From: Paenibacillus spongiae | GTDB lineage: Bacteria; Bacillota; Bacilli; Paenibacillales; Paenibacillaceae | NCBI RefSeq assembly: GCF_024734895.1 | Contig: NZ_CP091430.1 | Span: forward strand, 5,722,501-5,786,500 | Length of the DNA stretch: 64,000 nucleotides | Reading direction: 5' to 3' | Part shown: positions 41,698-50,907 of the stretch, one piece after another | How positions within the stretch are numbered: position 1 is the first letter of the stretch | Layout: every line of letters starts with the position of its first letter | The notes under the pieces: generated by a model | Database searches by the model: none | Told to the model about the DNA's origin: nothing | Seen by the model: only the letters and a program-made list of their open reading frames with translations | Program-made: the position numbers and the translations under genes

Positions 41698-43250
41698 GGC
41701 TGTTCACCGCGCTTTCCCAGCTTGCCTAGCGAGGCATTCAGCTCCGTCTGGAGCTCCGCGAGCGCTTGATCCACCGTCTTCGTTCCGTTAACGACGTCCA
41801 GAAACTGCTTACTGCTTGCTCTCCCTAGAAGCGATGCCGCTTCGCCGTATCGGGCGTCGGCTTGAAGTGCCAGCTCAGCCGCTGCATTCGACGGATCCGG
41901 CTGCATCGAATAGAAGCCCGCCCATTTCTCCTTCGGCTGCGATTTCATCGCTGACATGCGGCCAAGCAGCTTGCCTCCATACCGGCTGCTCTGATCGAAT
42001 CGCGATGCTATTTCCGGACCGGCCGTAAATTGCAGCAGCTCCCACGCCGCATCTTCGTTATTCGTGCTGGACGACATGGCATAGACGAACATCGGCTCCA
42101 TATACTCTCCTTGATTCGTTGCGGCGGAATCAATTCGGTAGGACGAGGTCATCCATTCGAAACCCGGTTTCTTCTTCCCGCGGGCCTCTTCATCGATAAG
42201 GAAGCCGTAATAATTGCTGCCTGCCAGCGACATGGCCGCCTTCCCTTGCGCAAACAAATCGTTCTTCATGATCTCGCTCATGGAGACGCTTCCCTTAGTC
42301 ATATCCATCTTCTCCGGGTATTGGATCCAACCGGCCTCGATCCCTTCCGCGACCTGCTCCCACACCCGTTTCCAGCCATCGGTCTGTACCATAGCCGTAA
42401 CCCGTTCTTTCTCGAAGGCCAACGTTTTCAAGCCCGAGGATTGTCCGGCGATACGGGCGATCTCATAGGGGTTGCCACGCTCGTAAGTGGTCAGCCCCGC
42501 GGCATCCGTCCCGGCAAACCGGGAGGCCAGCTTCAAGATATCGTCCATTGTCGCCGACTCGTCCGGCAGGGGGATGTTATGTTTGGCAAACAGCGTCTTG
42601 TTGACAAACAACGCGCTCGACTGGAATTCGACCGGCAAACCATACAGCTCCCCGCCGCCCGCATTGCGGAGCAGGTCGATCAACGGCTTATGAATCGCTT
42701 CCACATCGAAATTGCTTTGCTTGATGAGTGTATCAAGCGCCTTCAGCTTCCCGTCCGCCGCAAGCTCCCTATACTTGTGCATCGGGAGCATGAGCAGGTC
42801 AGCATTCTCCTTGGCAAACCATTCCGAATATTTATCCGGATCTTGGAGGATTTCGCCTGATGCAAAGACCGTCTCGATCTGGACGAAAGGATGCCGAATG
42901 ATGAATGGTTTCTTGATATTGTCAAAATCACCATACTCCACAAGCCCGACCTTCAGCACAGCCTCTTGACCGGCTAGAGGGTCATCGAAGATCGATGCCA
43001 GAGCATCATTGGAAGCCCCTTGTCCTGCCAGTTGCTTCAAATCATCGCGAAACCACCAACCGCCGCCAAGCAGCAGGGTGATGCTCAGAACTGCTGCCAC
43101 TGCTCGGAACGGAGATTTTCGTGCATTGCGTTCATTCGATCGCATACGAATACGTTCCCTCACTTTACGTTCAAGTTTCGAGGTGAACCCATTCGTGAGC
43201 GGTGGCTTGCCGGCGAGCCGCCCTTCCCAATCCTGTTCCGGACCATTCAT
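41694..43250 (-). CDS. Membrane-anchored solute-binding protein, candidate anti-sigma factor
   Basis: 518 residues from the ATG at 43250 (GGAGG 10 bases before), overlapping the sigma-factor stop by 4 bases. Layout: a cytoplasmic, basic stretch of about 48 residues (GFTSKLERKVRERIRMRSNE), one membrane helix (FRAVAAVLSITLLLGGGWWF) and a large outer domain of solute-binding type (LKVGLVEYGDFDNIKKPFII, GELYGLPVEFQSSALFVNKT, DLFAQGKAAMSLAGSNYYGF, EDAAWELLQFTAG). The topology is that of a transmembrane anti-sigma factor, but the outside is a binding protein with no lipobox. No zinc anti-sigma motif is seen, so the anti-sigma role is inferred from gene order and topology. Confidence 0.8.
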   Translation of the reverse strand: MNGPEQDWEGRLAGKPPLTNGFTSKLERKVRERIRMRSNERNARKSPFRAVAAVLSITLLLGGGWWFRDDLKQLAGQGASNDALASIFDDPLAGQEAVLKVGLVEYGDFDNIKKPFIIRHPFVQIETVFASGEILQDPDKYSEWFAKENADLLMLPMHKYRELAADGKLKALDTLIKQSNFDVEAIHKPLIDLLRNAGGGELYGLPVEFQSSALFVNKTLFAKHNIPLPDESATMDDILKLASRFAGTDAAGLTTYERGNPYEIARIAGQSSGLKTLAFEKERVTAMVQTDGWKRVWEQVAEGIEAGWIQYPEKMDMTKGSVSMSEIMKNDLFAQGKAAMSLAGSNYYGFLIDEEARGKKKPGFEWMTSSYRIDSAATNQGEYMEPMFVYAMSSSTNNEDAAWELLQFTAGPEIASRFDQSSRYGGKLLGRMSAMKSQPKEKWAGFYSMQPDPSNAAAELALQADARYGEAASLLGRASSKQFLDVVNGTKTVDQALAELQTELNASLGKLGKRGEQP

Positions 43251-43822
43251 ACCCACTCTTCCTCCCCGCATGCAGCCGTCTCCTTCGCCCATTTGCGGTT
43301 CACCGCTGCGCGCGCGCGGTGAAGCCTCGATTTGACCGTGCCTTCGGACACCCCTAGCAGCTCTGCCGCTTCCTTCATCGAGAGCCCATAATGGCTGTTA
43401 AGCAGCAGCGCTTCTCTCAGCTTGCGGGGCAGCTCAAGCACGATGGACCAGACCTCCTCCATATCCAGCTTGTCCATCGTTTCCCGTTCCGCTGAAGGAT
43501 GCATTTCCCGGTCGAACCAGACCGGAAGAAGCGTCACCTTGCGCAGCCAGGAGGAGCGAAGAGCATCCCTGGCTTTGTTGCGCGTGATCGCCAGCAGCCA
43601 TGTCTTGACGGACGATTGCCCCCGGAAATCGTAGAGTCGCTCGTATACCTTGACGAACACATCCTGGGCGATGTCATCCGCAAGCTCCCTCTGCCGGGTT
43701 AAGAAGAAGGCAAAGTTCCATACATCCTTGCCATATTCCCGCATCAGCTCATCGAGAACCGCAGAGCGGTCTAGTCCGCCGGTCACATGTTTCAAATAGT
43801 CGAACTGCTGCAAGTCGTTCAC
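43247..43822 (-). CDS. ECF-type RNA polymerase sigma factor
   Basis: 191 residues. Region 2 (about 22-95): MREYGKDVWNFAFFLTRQRE, DDIAQDVFVKVYERLYDFRG and VKTWLLAITRNKARDALRSS. Region 4 (about 120-175): LELPRKLREALLLNSHYGLS and EAAELLGVSEGTVKSRLHRA, the -35-binding HTH. The GTG at 43822 overlaps its G-rich site; a TTG at 43813, 6 bases from GAGAGGTG, may be the true start. It is followed without gap by the membrane solute-binding protein that probably controls it. Confidence 0.93.
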   Translation of the reverse strand: MNDLQQFDYLKHVTGGLDRSAVLDELMREYGKDVWNFAFFLTRQRELADDIAQDVFVKVYERLYDFRGQSSVKTWLLAITRNKARDALRSSWLRKVTLLPVWFDREMHPSAERETMDKLDMEEVWSIVLELPRKLREALLLNSHYGLSMKEAAELLGVSEGTVKSRLHRARAAVNRKWAKETAACGEEEWV

Positions 43823-43862
43823 CTCTCACAAGTAGACGATTCAAGAAAAGAATGGTTCCCTT

Positions 43863-44594
43863 CTATTCGACGGGTAACGGGAACGCCGTCTTGAACAGCG
43901 ACTGAAAGCGCTCCGACGTCTTGAAATAATACGTTTCTCCCGCGGCTTGCAGGATCAAATAACGCCCCTGCAGATCGACTTCAAACTGCATTCGGCGAAA
44001 CCTATCCTGCTCATGGTCCTGATGAAGCTGCAAATACAAGACAGCCTCTCCAGGTTCATGATCAATCTCGTCAATCCCTTCTGATTCCAGCAAAGCTTCA
44101 TAGAGCTCCAAGCCTTTCGCGTCCCGCTCCGTCACCATATTAAACGTTTGTCCCCCGCCATCCGATACCGTCATATTGAAGCCATCCTCCGCCGGGATTA
44201 ATTCCTTATGTAGATAGGTCGTGATCTCGTTGCGGGGGAAGAAGAGCCGGTCAATGCGTTGATCAAGCGGATAAAGGCCGATAAGGAACAGCAGCGCGCC
44301 CAGCAGGATCGCCGTTTGCTTAACCTTTCGGTTAAGAGCCGCCCGTCTTTGCAGCATGTAGGCAATCAATAGGCCGGCGGGCAGCGGAAACTCATTCATC
44401 CGGAAAGTAAATGCAGCCAGCAGCATATAACCCGCAACTTTGAGCCATAGATACGGCTCCGGCTGTTTATCCGACTTTCTGTAGACGATGGCCGAAAGCA
44501 GGAGAAGCAGGCCATAGAACACGCTGAGCGATATCACCGTAGCCAGCTGCGAGACATTCATTAAACTTGTATTCATGTCGTTGTCCACAATCAT
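43863..44594 (-). CDS. Membrane protein of unknown function
   Basis: About 243 residues. Three or four hydrophobic segments lie in the N-terminal half (VISLSVFYGLLLLLSAIVYR, LKVAGYMLLAAFTFRM, QTAILLGALLFLIGLYPL). An outer or cytoplasmic domain of about 120 residues follows, with alternating charged strands (ELIPAEDGFNMTVSDGGGQT, YLQLHQDHEQDRFRRMQFEV). No family was recognised. Two ATGs (44603 and 44594) share one AGGAG; the second has better spacing. It sits 40 bases upstream of the sigma-factor gene on the same strand and could belong to its unit. Confidence 0.65.
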   Translation of the reverse strand: MIVDNDMNTSLMNVSQLATVISLSVFYGLLLLLSAIVYRKSDKQPEPYLWLKVAGYMLLAAFTFRMNEFPLPAGLLIAYMLQRRAALNRKVKQTAILLGALLFLIGLYPLDQRIDRLFFPRNEITTYLHKELIPAEDGFNMTVSDGGGQTFNMVTERDAKGLELYEALLESEGIDEIDHEPGEAVLYLQLHQDHEQDRFRRMQFEVDLQGRYLILQAAGETYYFKTSERFQSLFKTAFPLPVE

Positions 44595-44810
44595 TGCGTG
44601 CATCTCTCCTAACCTAAATTAAAACGACAGCGCCGGTGCGCTGCCGATCTTCACCTCTAAGTATGCGATATTCAAGCGATGATTTGTTAAACAATTCCTT
44701 TTATTATTATACGGTTATCTCCGCGCTTTGGTTGAGAAATTCGGCCGAATAAATCCAAAAAGCATAAGAAGAAACGGTTATCGCCGTTCCCTCGCTTCTA
44801 TTTACAGCGC

Positions 44811-44867
44811 AAAAAGAGCATGAAGCCGTCCGCGGTGTCCCCGCTTGTAGGGCGACTTCATGCTCTT
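44811..44867 (-). terminator. Terminator of the MFS exporter gene
   Basis: A 12-bp stem (AAGAGCATGAAG with CTTCATGCTCTT) around a GC-rich loop that can pair further, followed on the minus strand by TTTTTGC, 22 bases past the stop at 44889. The gap 44604-44810 has no gene. Confidence 0.8.
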
Positions 44868-44888
44868 CATCCATTCATTGCGCGAGGC

Positions 44889-46163
44889 TTAATGAGTCCC
44901 CGCGCTTGCTGCGATTGGCGCACCGGACATCTCGCGGACAGGCGCTTTATGCTTGAAGATCGGGACGAGCAGCAGCGCTCCCGCAAACATCAGCAATCCG
45001 GCGATTGAATAGATCGTCACGAGCGGCATCACCTTCATTAACAGACCGGATGTCGCGATCGTCGTGACCATCATTCCGCTGAACATCGGACTAACCACGC
45101 CATTCACCCGGCCCACGAAGGATTCCTCGGACCACTGCAGCATCATCGTGCTGATGGCCACTTGGATGACCGGGAAGAACAGCCCGTTCGTGAACTGGAG
45201 AACCATCGTTAACGTAACGTTCGTCGAGAAGCCGATGCCGATCATGCAGACGGTGTTCACTAGCATGCCTAGCGCGAGCATCTTCTGCGGCGATAACCGC
45301 TTCGCCAAGGCCATGACCGATATCCCTCCGATAAGCATAGCCACGCCGTTAACCATCATCATAAATTGCAAAAATTCCTTCGGCTTGCCGAGCCGCTCCG
45401 TCACGATAAACAGCCCTAACGTCTGCACAATACCGACTGCAAGGCCGGCAAGCGCGAACGTGCCGCATAATGTGCGAAGCACCTGACTGCGCATCACATA
45501 GCGGATCCCATCCTTCAGATCCTGCGTTACACGACGTTTGACAGCCCCGGCATGCTCCTCTTTCCGATCTGCCGGTATACGAACCAGAACGAGTGCGGAG
45601 AGCAGGAACGCGATACCCATAACGGAGATTGATAATTCAATGCCTAGCTGATGATATGCTGCAATGCCAAGCGCAGGCCCGCCTACCATCATGATCGCAA
45701 CAAGAGTTTGAAAGAAGGCCATCGCCGTCTGCAGCTGATTCTCCGGAATATGCTGCTTGAAGAGCTTCATCACTGAGGGCTGGGAGAACTGGGAGAGAAT
45801 CGCGGATACCAAAGTGGCGAAATAAATGGCTTCCCACGCTTGGAATACGAGGGTAAGCAATACGACGAAGACCGATACAGAAGACAATATATCGCACCAG
45901 ATCATCGTTCGTTTCGGACGCCAGCGGTCGGCGAACGTTCCTCCGATAAAGGAAAAGATAAAGATCGGAGCAAATTCGACGAACGAGATCAGCGAGACGG
46001 CAACCGGATCGTTGCCCGTCTTATCCGTGACAAACATAAGAATCGCAAAGTTGCGGACCCAAATGCCGATCTGTAATAATACATTCGATAACATAACCGT
46101 TTGAAAAAAACGGTTGCGCAGCAGTTGGCCTGCCGCGCCTTGTGACGCCGATACAGACGACAT
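44889..46163 (-). CDS. MFS exporter, EntS/macrolide-efflux type
   Basis: 424 residues with 12 hydrophobic segments. The N-terminal pattern RNRFFQTVMLSNVLLQIGIW, FVEFAPIFIFSFIGGTFADR and WRPKRTMIWCDILSSVSVFV (motif A variant G-x-F-A-D-R-W-x-x-K/R) is that of the MFS_3 group, which includes the enterobactin exporter EntS and Mef-type macrolide pumps. GGGAGG precedes the ATG by 8 bases. It has its own terminator. The substrate is unknown; no siderophore or resistance gene is adjacent. Confidence 0.88.
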   Translation of the reverse strand: MSSVSASQGAAGQLLRNRFFQTVMLSNVLLQIGIWVRNFAILMFVTDKTGNDPVAVSLISFVEFAPIFIFSFIGGTFADRWRPKRTMIWCDILSSVSVFVVLLTLVFQAWEAIYFATLVSAILSQFSQPSVMKLFKQHIPENQLQTAMAFFQTLVAIMMVGGPALGIAAYHQLGIELSISVMGIAFLLSALVLVRIPADRKEEHAGAVKRRVTQDLKDGIRYVMRSQVLRTLCGTFALAGLAVGIVQTLGLFIVTERLGKPKEFLQFMMMVNGVAMLIGGISVMALAKRLSPQKMLALGMLVNTVCMIGIGFSTNVTLTMVLQFTNGLFFPVIQVAISTMMLQWSEESFVGRVNGVVSPMFSGMMVTTIATSGLLMKVMPLVTIYSIAGLLMFAGALLLVPIFKHKAPVREMSGAPIAASAGTH

Positions 46164-46231
46164 TCTACTACCTCCCTAAAATAGTTGACTGAAGACGACC
46201 GCCCAGCATAAGCGATGGTCTTCAATTCCAA

Positions 46232-46651
46232 TCAACGCGCTCTGGGGCGCCGGTTATACCCTGCCGGTTCGAAGGGCTGAAGCTCCTCCAGCCAGAGTTC
46301 CTCCAGCGCTTTAAGCTCGTTACGGTATGATTGTATCACGTCACTCCGCAGTCCCGCCCCGTTCGGAAGGATGATATCTTTGTAGTCGTGACGAATATCA
46401 TCCTCCAGCTTCAGCTGTGCAAGCACTTCAAACTCGAAGCCTACGCCGCCGGACTGAGTCCACTCCGCCTGCAGCGCCTTATTCATGTGCGTGCCCATCT
46501 GAAGCATGAACTCCTCCCGCTTCCATACGGAATCAAGCGTAGTAGACGAGCCCACAAACCGCTTGCCGTTATTCCGATTTATAATTTGGTATACGCCCAT
46601 CGCGCGTTTCTTCATGCCGAATTCGTTCTGTAATTCTTTTCGTCTGTTCAT
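46232..46651 (-). CDS. GIY-YIG nuclease-family protein
   Basis: About 139 residues from the ATG at 46651 (AGGAGG 11 bases before). The GIY-YIG core is seen in MGVYQIINRNNGKRFVGSST (G-V-Y ... F-V-G), with LDSVWKREEFMLQMGTHMNK, FEFEVLAQLKLEDD and LKALEELWLEELQP downstream, where a catalytic Glu would sit. Single-domain GIY-YIG proteins of this length next to DUF2087 regulators occur in Bacillota; their target is not known. The reading frame begins just after the DUF2087 gene ends. Confidence 0.8.
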   Translation of the reverse strand: MNRRKELQNEFGMKKRAMGVYQIINRNNGKRFVGSSTTLDSVWKREEFMLQMGTHMNKALQAEWTQSGGVGFEFEVLAQLKLEDDIRHDYKDIILPNGAGLRSDVIQSYRNELKALEELWLEELQPFEPAGYNRRPRAR

Positions 46652-46682
46652 AGCGTGCAAATCCTCCTCTTCGATTAGTCTT

Positions 46683-47447
46683 CTAATCATTCAACCAATA
46701 CGCACTGCCGTCATCCTCGCGGTCCAGAAATCCGTAATCGATCAAATACCGGCGGAGCGTCACGTATTCTTCGTCCAGAAAGCGGATCAGAATCTCATTG
46801 ACTTCCTTCTCATTATACCGGATGCCCTTCTTGAATTTAGCCGTGACATGCTTCAGAAGCGCAACCTTATGCTTCTCCTTGCGCGGCAGCTTGGTGAGCG
46901 GGCCATCCGGTCCCAGCGGCAAATATTTGTTCAGCAGCACCGCATACTCGTCCTGCGTCAAGGCATAGCGTTCATCCACCAGCGGGGCTGTTCGATGGAT
47001 CGGCACGAACTTTGCTCCGCTCGGCACCTTGCTGTCCATCATCTCGATAATGGCGAGGAACAGCTTCGCCTGCTTCGCTTTCTCCTTCAGCGCGAACCGG
47101 TGATTGCGGATTGTCGAGGCGCTGCCGCCGCCCGTTAGCCGGACTGTGTCTGCATCGGACATGCCGGAGGCGAAAGCGCCGATCAGCTGCTTCTGCAGAT
47201 CCGTCAGCCCCGTCGCCTTCTTATCCAGTGACAAATAATATTCAAGCATCGAGCCATGGACGGCTCCAATATGATAAACCGCATATTTACGAGCCTCCAG
47301 AAAACGGCCGTCTGCCGGGAACACGACCCCTTCTTCGAACGATTCGCCGCATAGGAGACAAACATAGCTTTCTGATTCTGCTTCGTATAGGAAGCCTTGC
47401 TTCAATTCATGCAGCGAAGCACGATCGAATAAGTCCGAGAATATCAT
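46683..47447 (-). CDS. DUF2087 protein with LuxR-like helix-turn-helix
   Basis: About 254 residues. The N-terminal region has a Cys pair (YVCLLCGESFEEG) and a downstream His (YHIGAVHGS) that could hold zinc (C-x2-C...H-x5-H). The middle is a LuxR-like HTH (TDLQKQLIGAFASGMSDADT, GSASTIRNHRFALKEKAK). The C-terminal DUF2087 domain contains LTKLPRKEKHKVALLKHVTA, FKKGIRYNEKEVNEILIRFL, LRRYLIDYGFLDREDDGSAY. A DNA-binding regulator, ligand unknown. The ATG at 47447 is used; the in-frame TTG at 47459 is too close to AAGGAG. It is directly followed by the GIY-YIG gene, so the two probably work together. Confidence 0.82.
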   Translation of the reverse strand: MIFSDLFDRASLHELKQGFLYEAESESYVCLLCGESFEEGVVFPADGRFLEARKYAVYHIGAVHGSMLEYYLSLDKKATGLTDLQKQLIGAFASGMSDADTVRLTGGGSASTIRNHRFALKEKAKQAKLFLAIIEMMDSKVPSGAKFVPIHRTAPLVDERYALTQDEYAVLLNKYLPLGPDGPLTKLPRKEKHKVALLKHVTAKFKKGIRYNEKEVNEILIRFLDEEYVTLRRYLIDYGFLDREDDGSAYWLND

Positions 47448-47557
47448 AAAACCAAACAACTCCTTATTTCGTCTGCCATAATAATAGACATTATATTATC
47501 TTGTTTGTTTTTTATCAATATCCTTACTTAAAAAATCAGCCATCCCGGAATAACAAA

Positions 47558-47600
47558 GGACCGCCCAAGCGTCATCCTGCGATGACTTCCCGGACGGTCC
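47558..47600 (-). terminator. Terminator of the GH38 operon
   Basis: GGACCG ... CGGTCC with an inner GTCATC/GATGAC stem (loop CTGC), then TTTGTTATT on the minus strand, 30 bases past the stop at 47631. Confidence 0.7.
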
Positions 47601-47630
47601 CAGTGTATAAGGATCGACTTTCAACCTCGT

Positions 47631-50315
47631 TCACATGCGATAAGTTTTAATTTTCTTCGCTTCAACCTGCGCCTCGAAGCGGCCGGATTGCACGGGAATC
47701 GCAGCATGCGGCTGCTCAAGCAAATTCGCAGCCATCACTTCACTCTCCAAGCCATCGGCTGCTATAGAAACGACGGACGCCTTATTCTCGACATTATAGA
47801 TCCGCAGTACGGCGTTATTGCCATCCACGGACCATTTCAATGCAGACAGCATAACCTCGCCGTCCACCTCCAGGAACGACCTGCGCAGCGGAAGCGCCGG
47901 CTTATTCGCATTCGGATCCTCTTCCTTGAACAACCCTTTATGAGCCGTATCCTGCACCCACGCCCTTCCTCGGGTCCACCGCTCTTGATCGATCGGATGC
48001 AGCTTCGTCTTGACGCCTTGGTGGAAGCGCTCCGCCTCCTGATAGAGGCGTGTCTTCGATTCATTCGAGAACGGACGAATCGACAGCTCGACTGTAGAAG
48101 CTCCGAGACATTGCCCCTTCGGCTGACGATCCTCCTCCAAGCCGACTTCCTCCCGCATGTTGATCGTCTCAACGCCACGCAGAATCGTGATGCCGATCGT
48201 GCGGCCTTGATCGGTCATCTCGTACTCGTACAGACCTTTGGCATAAACAGCAATGCCACCTTCTTCATAGAGCGACGCAACCCACTTCCAGAACGGCTGG
48301 GAGTGAGCATCGCGCTGAAACTCACTGCCTTCGTTCCATGCGCGCGCGACCGCATCGAACTGACCTCCCGCGAGCACCTCGCTCGCTGGACCGGCACCTG
48401 CGAACAAGAGGCGCAGACGATGATCCTTCACCTGGTTATCCAGCTCCACGGTCATCTTCAATTCCGATGCACCGCGATCCAAGCGGAGTATGACCCGGAA
48501 CCGGGACGGCTTCATAACCGCCGACCTTCTCCGCTTCGTATGATCAAGGCTCTCGGGCAGCTCCCATACGAATTCATACTTGCATTCCTCGTAAAGCTCG
48601 TTTCGCGTCAAACCGGTGAACGATACCGGTCCTTGCCAGACGGAGGGGGTGTCGCCCTCTGCGTTCTTGAATACGTAGAGATCTCCGGCATCGCCGGCAT
48701 CCTGAAGACGCCCCTGATTGCTGTATATGACACCTGTCGATTTGTCATGAACATGGAACGAGCCGTCCGGCTGCAGCTCCACTTTCAACCGGTCATTTTC
48801 CAGGACGGGATATGGCGTCGTCTGCTCGGGCATCTCGCGAACCAAGGCACCTTTCTTATTCGGCCGTACTTGATAAGCCGCGTACCCGAGCGCCGGTGCG
48901 TCAGGCTGCCATTCAATGTCGACGCGCTTTACTCTCAGGACGCCAGGCAGATTAATGGGGCTGATCACCTGAATCCGGCTGGGTCGTTCGGAGATGATGC
49001 GATACGGGATCATTTGCCCTGCATCGTCCATCAAGGCGAAATCCGCAACCTGATCCTCCTCGAGAAAATAAACCGGCATCCGAATGACGGCGGAAGAGCG
49101 AAGCTGGGAGGTATTGAACACAACCGCCTTCTGGTCGCCTAACTCGAATCGATCGGCACTCACTTGCTTCGCGACCGCTTTCATTTTACGGTCGATGATC
49201 TCCTCCGCCAATTCCTCCAACCGCGCGTAGCGGTCCATCATATGATCATGCACGATGTCTTGGCTGCAGCCGCATATGCTGTCGTGCGGGTGGTTCTCCA
49301 TATACAGCTTCCAGAAGTAATCGATCGTCTCCGATTCATAATCATCCAGTTCGGCCATCCGGCAGAATACCGACAGCGGCTCGATCCACTTCTCCACCAG
49401 ATCGTGACTATGGGCATTCGCCTGCTTTAAGTAAATCCGGCTGGATAAGGTTCCGGCCAGAATACTGTATTCGAAGCATTCCCGCAACTCGCCCGTAACC
49501 GTCTCCAGTACACCCTCCGGCTGATCCCGCATATAGGCTTGAACGCCTTGAACATAATCCGTCAGTCTGCTGTGTACGATGTCGATCTCGCCCTCCGACT
49601 GTTCGCGCAGCTTGAATAGCACTTCTGTCAGATCGTACTGGGCTTCCAGGTGATCCACGCCGTTCATCATCGCATGATGCGGAGAAGGATTGACCGCCTC
49701 CTCCCGCTCGCGCATACCGGCAAAGACGCTCCGGAGCTCTTCTTCTCCACTCGGCAGCCGCTGAGCGCTGTTGTACCAATAATAGAGCAGCATGCCGTCG
49801 ACGGCGGACCCGTCAGGCGCCTGCCAACGGAAGAAGGGGAGGCGATGCTTCCCGATATCGTAGCCCCGGCCGAACACGCAGTTGTCCAGCCCCACCTCCC
49901 GGAAGATCTGCGGCATCTGCCCGATTAATCCGAAGTGATCGGGAAGGTATCCCACCTTCATCTCGCCGCCCAATAGGCGCGAGTCGGCAATTCCGGTTAA
50001 CAGGTTCCGCACGGTAGATTCGCCGCTGGTCAGAAACAGATCGTTCTGCTGATACCACGGCCCGATCAGAATCCGTCCCTGCTTAATATAAGCCTCAAGG
50101 CGTTCGCGATTGCTTGGCCGCAGGGCGTAATAATCCTCCAGAACGATCGTCTGGCCGTCCAAATGAAAATAGCGGAACTCCGGATCGCGGTCCAGCAGCG
50201 CAAGCAGCCGGTCGATCAGGTTGACCAGCCGGTAGCGAAATCGTTCAAGCGGCAAATACCATTCACGGTCCCAATGCGTATGCGATATAAAATGATAGGT
50301 TTTCTTCGTCGACAT
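47631..50315 (-). CDS. GH38 alpha-mannosidase (MngB-like)
   Basis: 894 residues, cytoplasmic (no signal peptide). The glycoside hydrolase family 38 catalytic domain (1-280) has the zinc-binding SHTHWDREWYLPLERFRYRL (12-19 core), HLDGQTIVLEDY, RILIGPWYQQNDLFLTSGES and the nucleophile Asp126 in YLPDHFGLIGQMPQIF. The mid-helical domain contains NHPHDSICGCSQDIVHDHM, and the C-terminal beta domains follow. Known: bacterial GH38 enzymes hydrolyse mannosyl or mannosyl-glycerate derivatives after uptake. It is the last gene of a unit with a second GH38 enzyme. About 30% of residues look shared with that enzyme by eye; they are paralogues, not copies. Confidence 0.92.
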   Translation of the reverse strand: MSTKKTYHFISHTHWDREWYLPLERFRYRLVNLIDRLLALLDRDPEFRYFHLDGQTIVLEDYYALRPSNRERLEAYIKQGRILIGPWYQQNDLFLTSGESTVRNLLTGIADSRLLGGEMKVGYLPDHFGLIGQMPQIFREVGLDNCVFGRGYDIGKHRLPFFRWQAPDGSAVDGMLLYYWYNSAQRLPSGEEELRSVFAGMREREEAVNPSPHHAMMNGVDHLEAQYDLTEVLFKLREQSEGEIDIVHSRLTDYVQGVQAYMRDQPEGVLETVTGELRECFEYSILAGTLSSRIYLKQANAHSHDLVEKWIEPLSVFCRMAELDDYESETIDYFWKLYMENHPHDSICGCSQDIVHDHMMDRYARLEELAEEIIDRKMKAVAKQVSADRFELGDQKAVVFNTSQLRSSAVIRMPVYFLEEDQVADFALMDDAGQMIPYRIISERPSRIQVISPINLPGVLRVKRVDIEWQPDAPALGYAAYQVRPNKKGALVREMPEQTTPYPVLENDRLKVELQPDGSFHVHDKSTGVIYSNQGRLQDAGDAGDLYVFKNAEGDTPSVWQGPVSFTGLTRNELYEECKYEFVWELPESLDHTKRRRSAVMKPSRFRVILRLDRGASELKMTVELDNQVKDHRLRLLFAGAGPASEVLAGGQFDAVARAWNEGSEFQRDAHSQPFWKWVASLYEEGGIAVYAKGLYEYEMTDQGRTIGITILRGVETINMREEVGLEEDRQPKGQCLGASTVELSIRPFSNESKTRLYQEAERFHQGVKTKLHPIDQERWTRGRAWVQDTAHKGLFKEEDPNANKPALPLRRSFLEVDGEVMLSALKWSVDGNNAVLRIYNVENKASVVSIAADGLESEVMAANLLEQPHAAIPVQSGRFEAQVEAKKIKTYRM

Positions 50316-50395
50316 AGCGCCACCCTTCCATTATGCAGCATGCCGGGAACTGGGGAGTCCCGGCATGGCTTCAACATTTCGCACTCATAATCGCT

Positions 50396-50880
50396 TTAAC
50401 GGCCCGTTCCCCCGAAGCGCAGATCCGCCCAATTGGACTGGTCATCGCCATTGCCGACCCACATGATTTGCTCCCAATTGGCAGGTCCATGCGTGGCCAG
50501 CACGGACATTCCGATCGTTCCCCCTTCTTCAGGCGCAAAAGGAATCATCTGCAGCTCAGCCCAAGGAATGGCGATCTCAACGGTATAATGGTTGTTATTA
50601 ACCGAAGAGGCAATGGTTGCTTCCGTAAGCGGATATTCCGCCGCGCCTCCGTTATGCCCCTCCCGGATCAGAATGTGCGGCTGGCCATCCGGTCCGCTCG
50701 ACATCTCCCGATTGGGCGCTGACCGTAATTTCTTCGGCACCGTCCCACTCTCCGGGTTGAAGCGTTCCATCGGCTTGAACAGGCGCCGCCGCTTTGGCTG
50801 ATGTATAGGTCACCTGTTCTTTGATCCACGGCTTAGCTTCCGCCTTCCCATCCTGTTCGTTGGACACACCCACGGATTAC
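50396..50880 (-). pseudogene. Broken CBM9-like carbohydrate-binding domain gene
   Basis: The minus strand reads PVQADGTLQPGEWDGAEEIT, the usual start of a CBM9/DOMON-like domain, then must shift frame near 50700 to continue SSGPDGQPHILIREGHNGG and end YTVEIAIPWAEL, GMSVLATHGP, WADLRFGGTGR. The frame change and missing middle strands show it is not functional. It lies between the two GH38 genes and may have been part of a larger mannan-binding protein. Confidence 0.7.
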
Positions 50881-50907
50881 CCGTTCAACGTCCAAGTCAA
50901 CTATCCT

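Noticed and set aside
47688-49142. 484-codon plus-strand frame
   Set aside because: Antisense to the GH38 gene; no domain, no SD, shadow composition.
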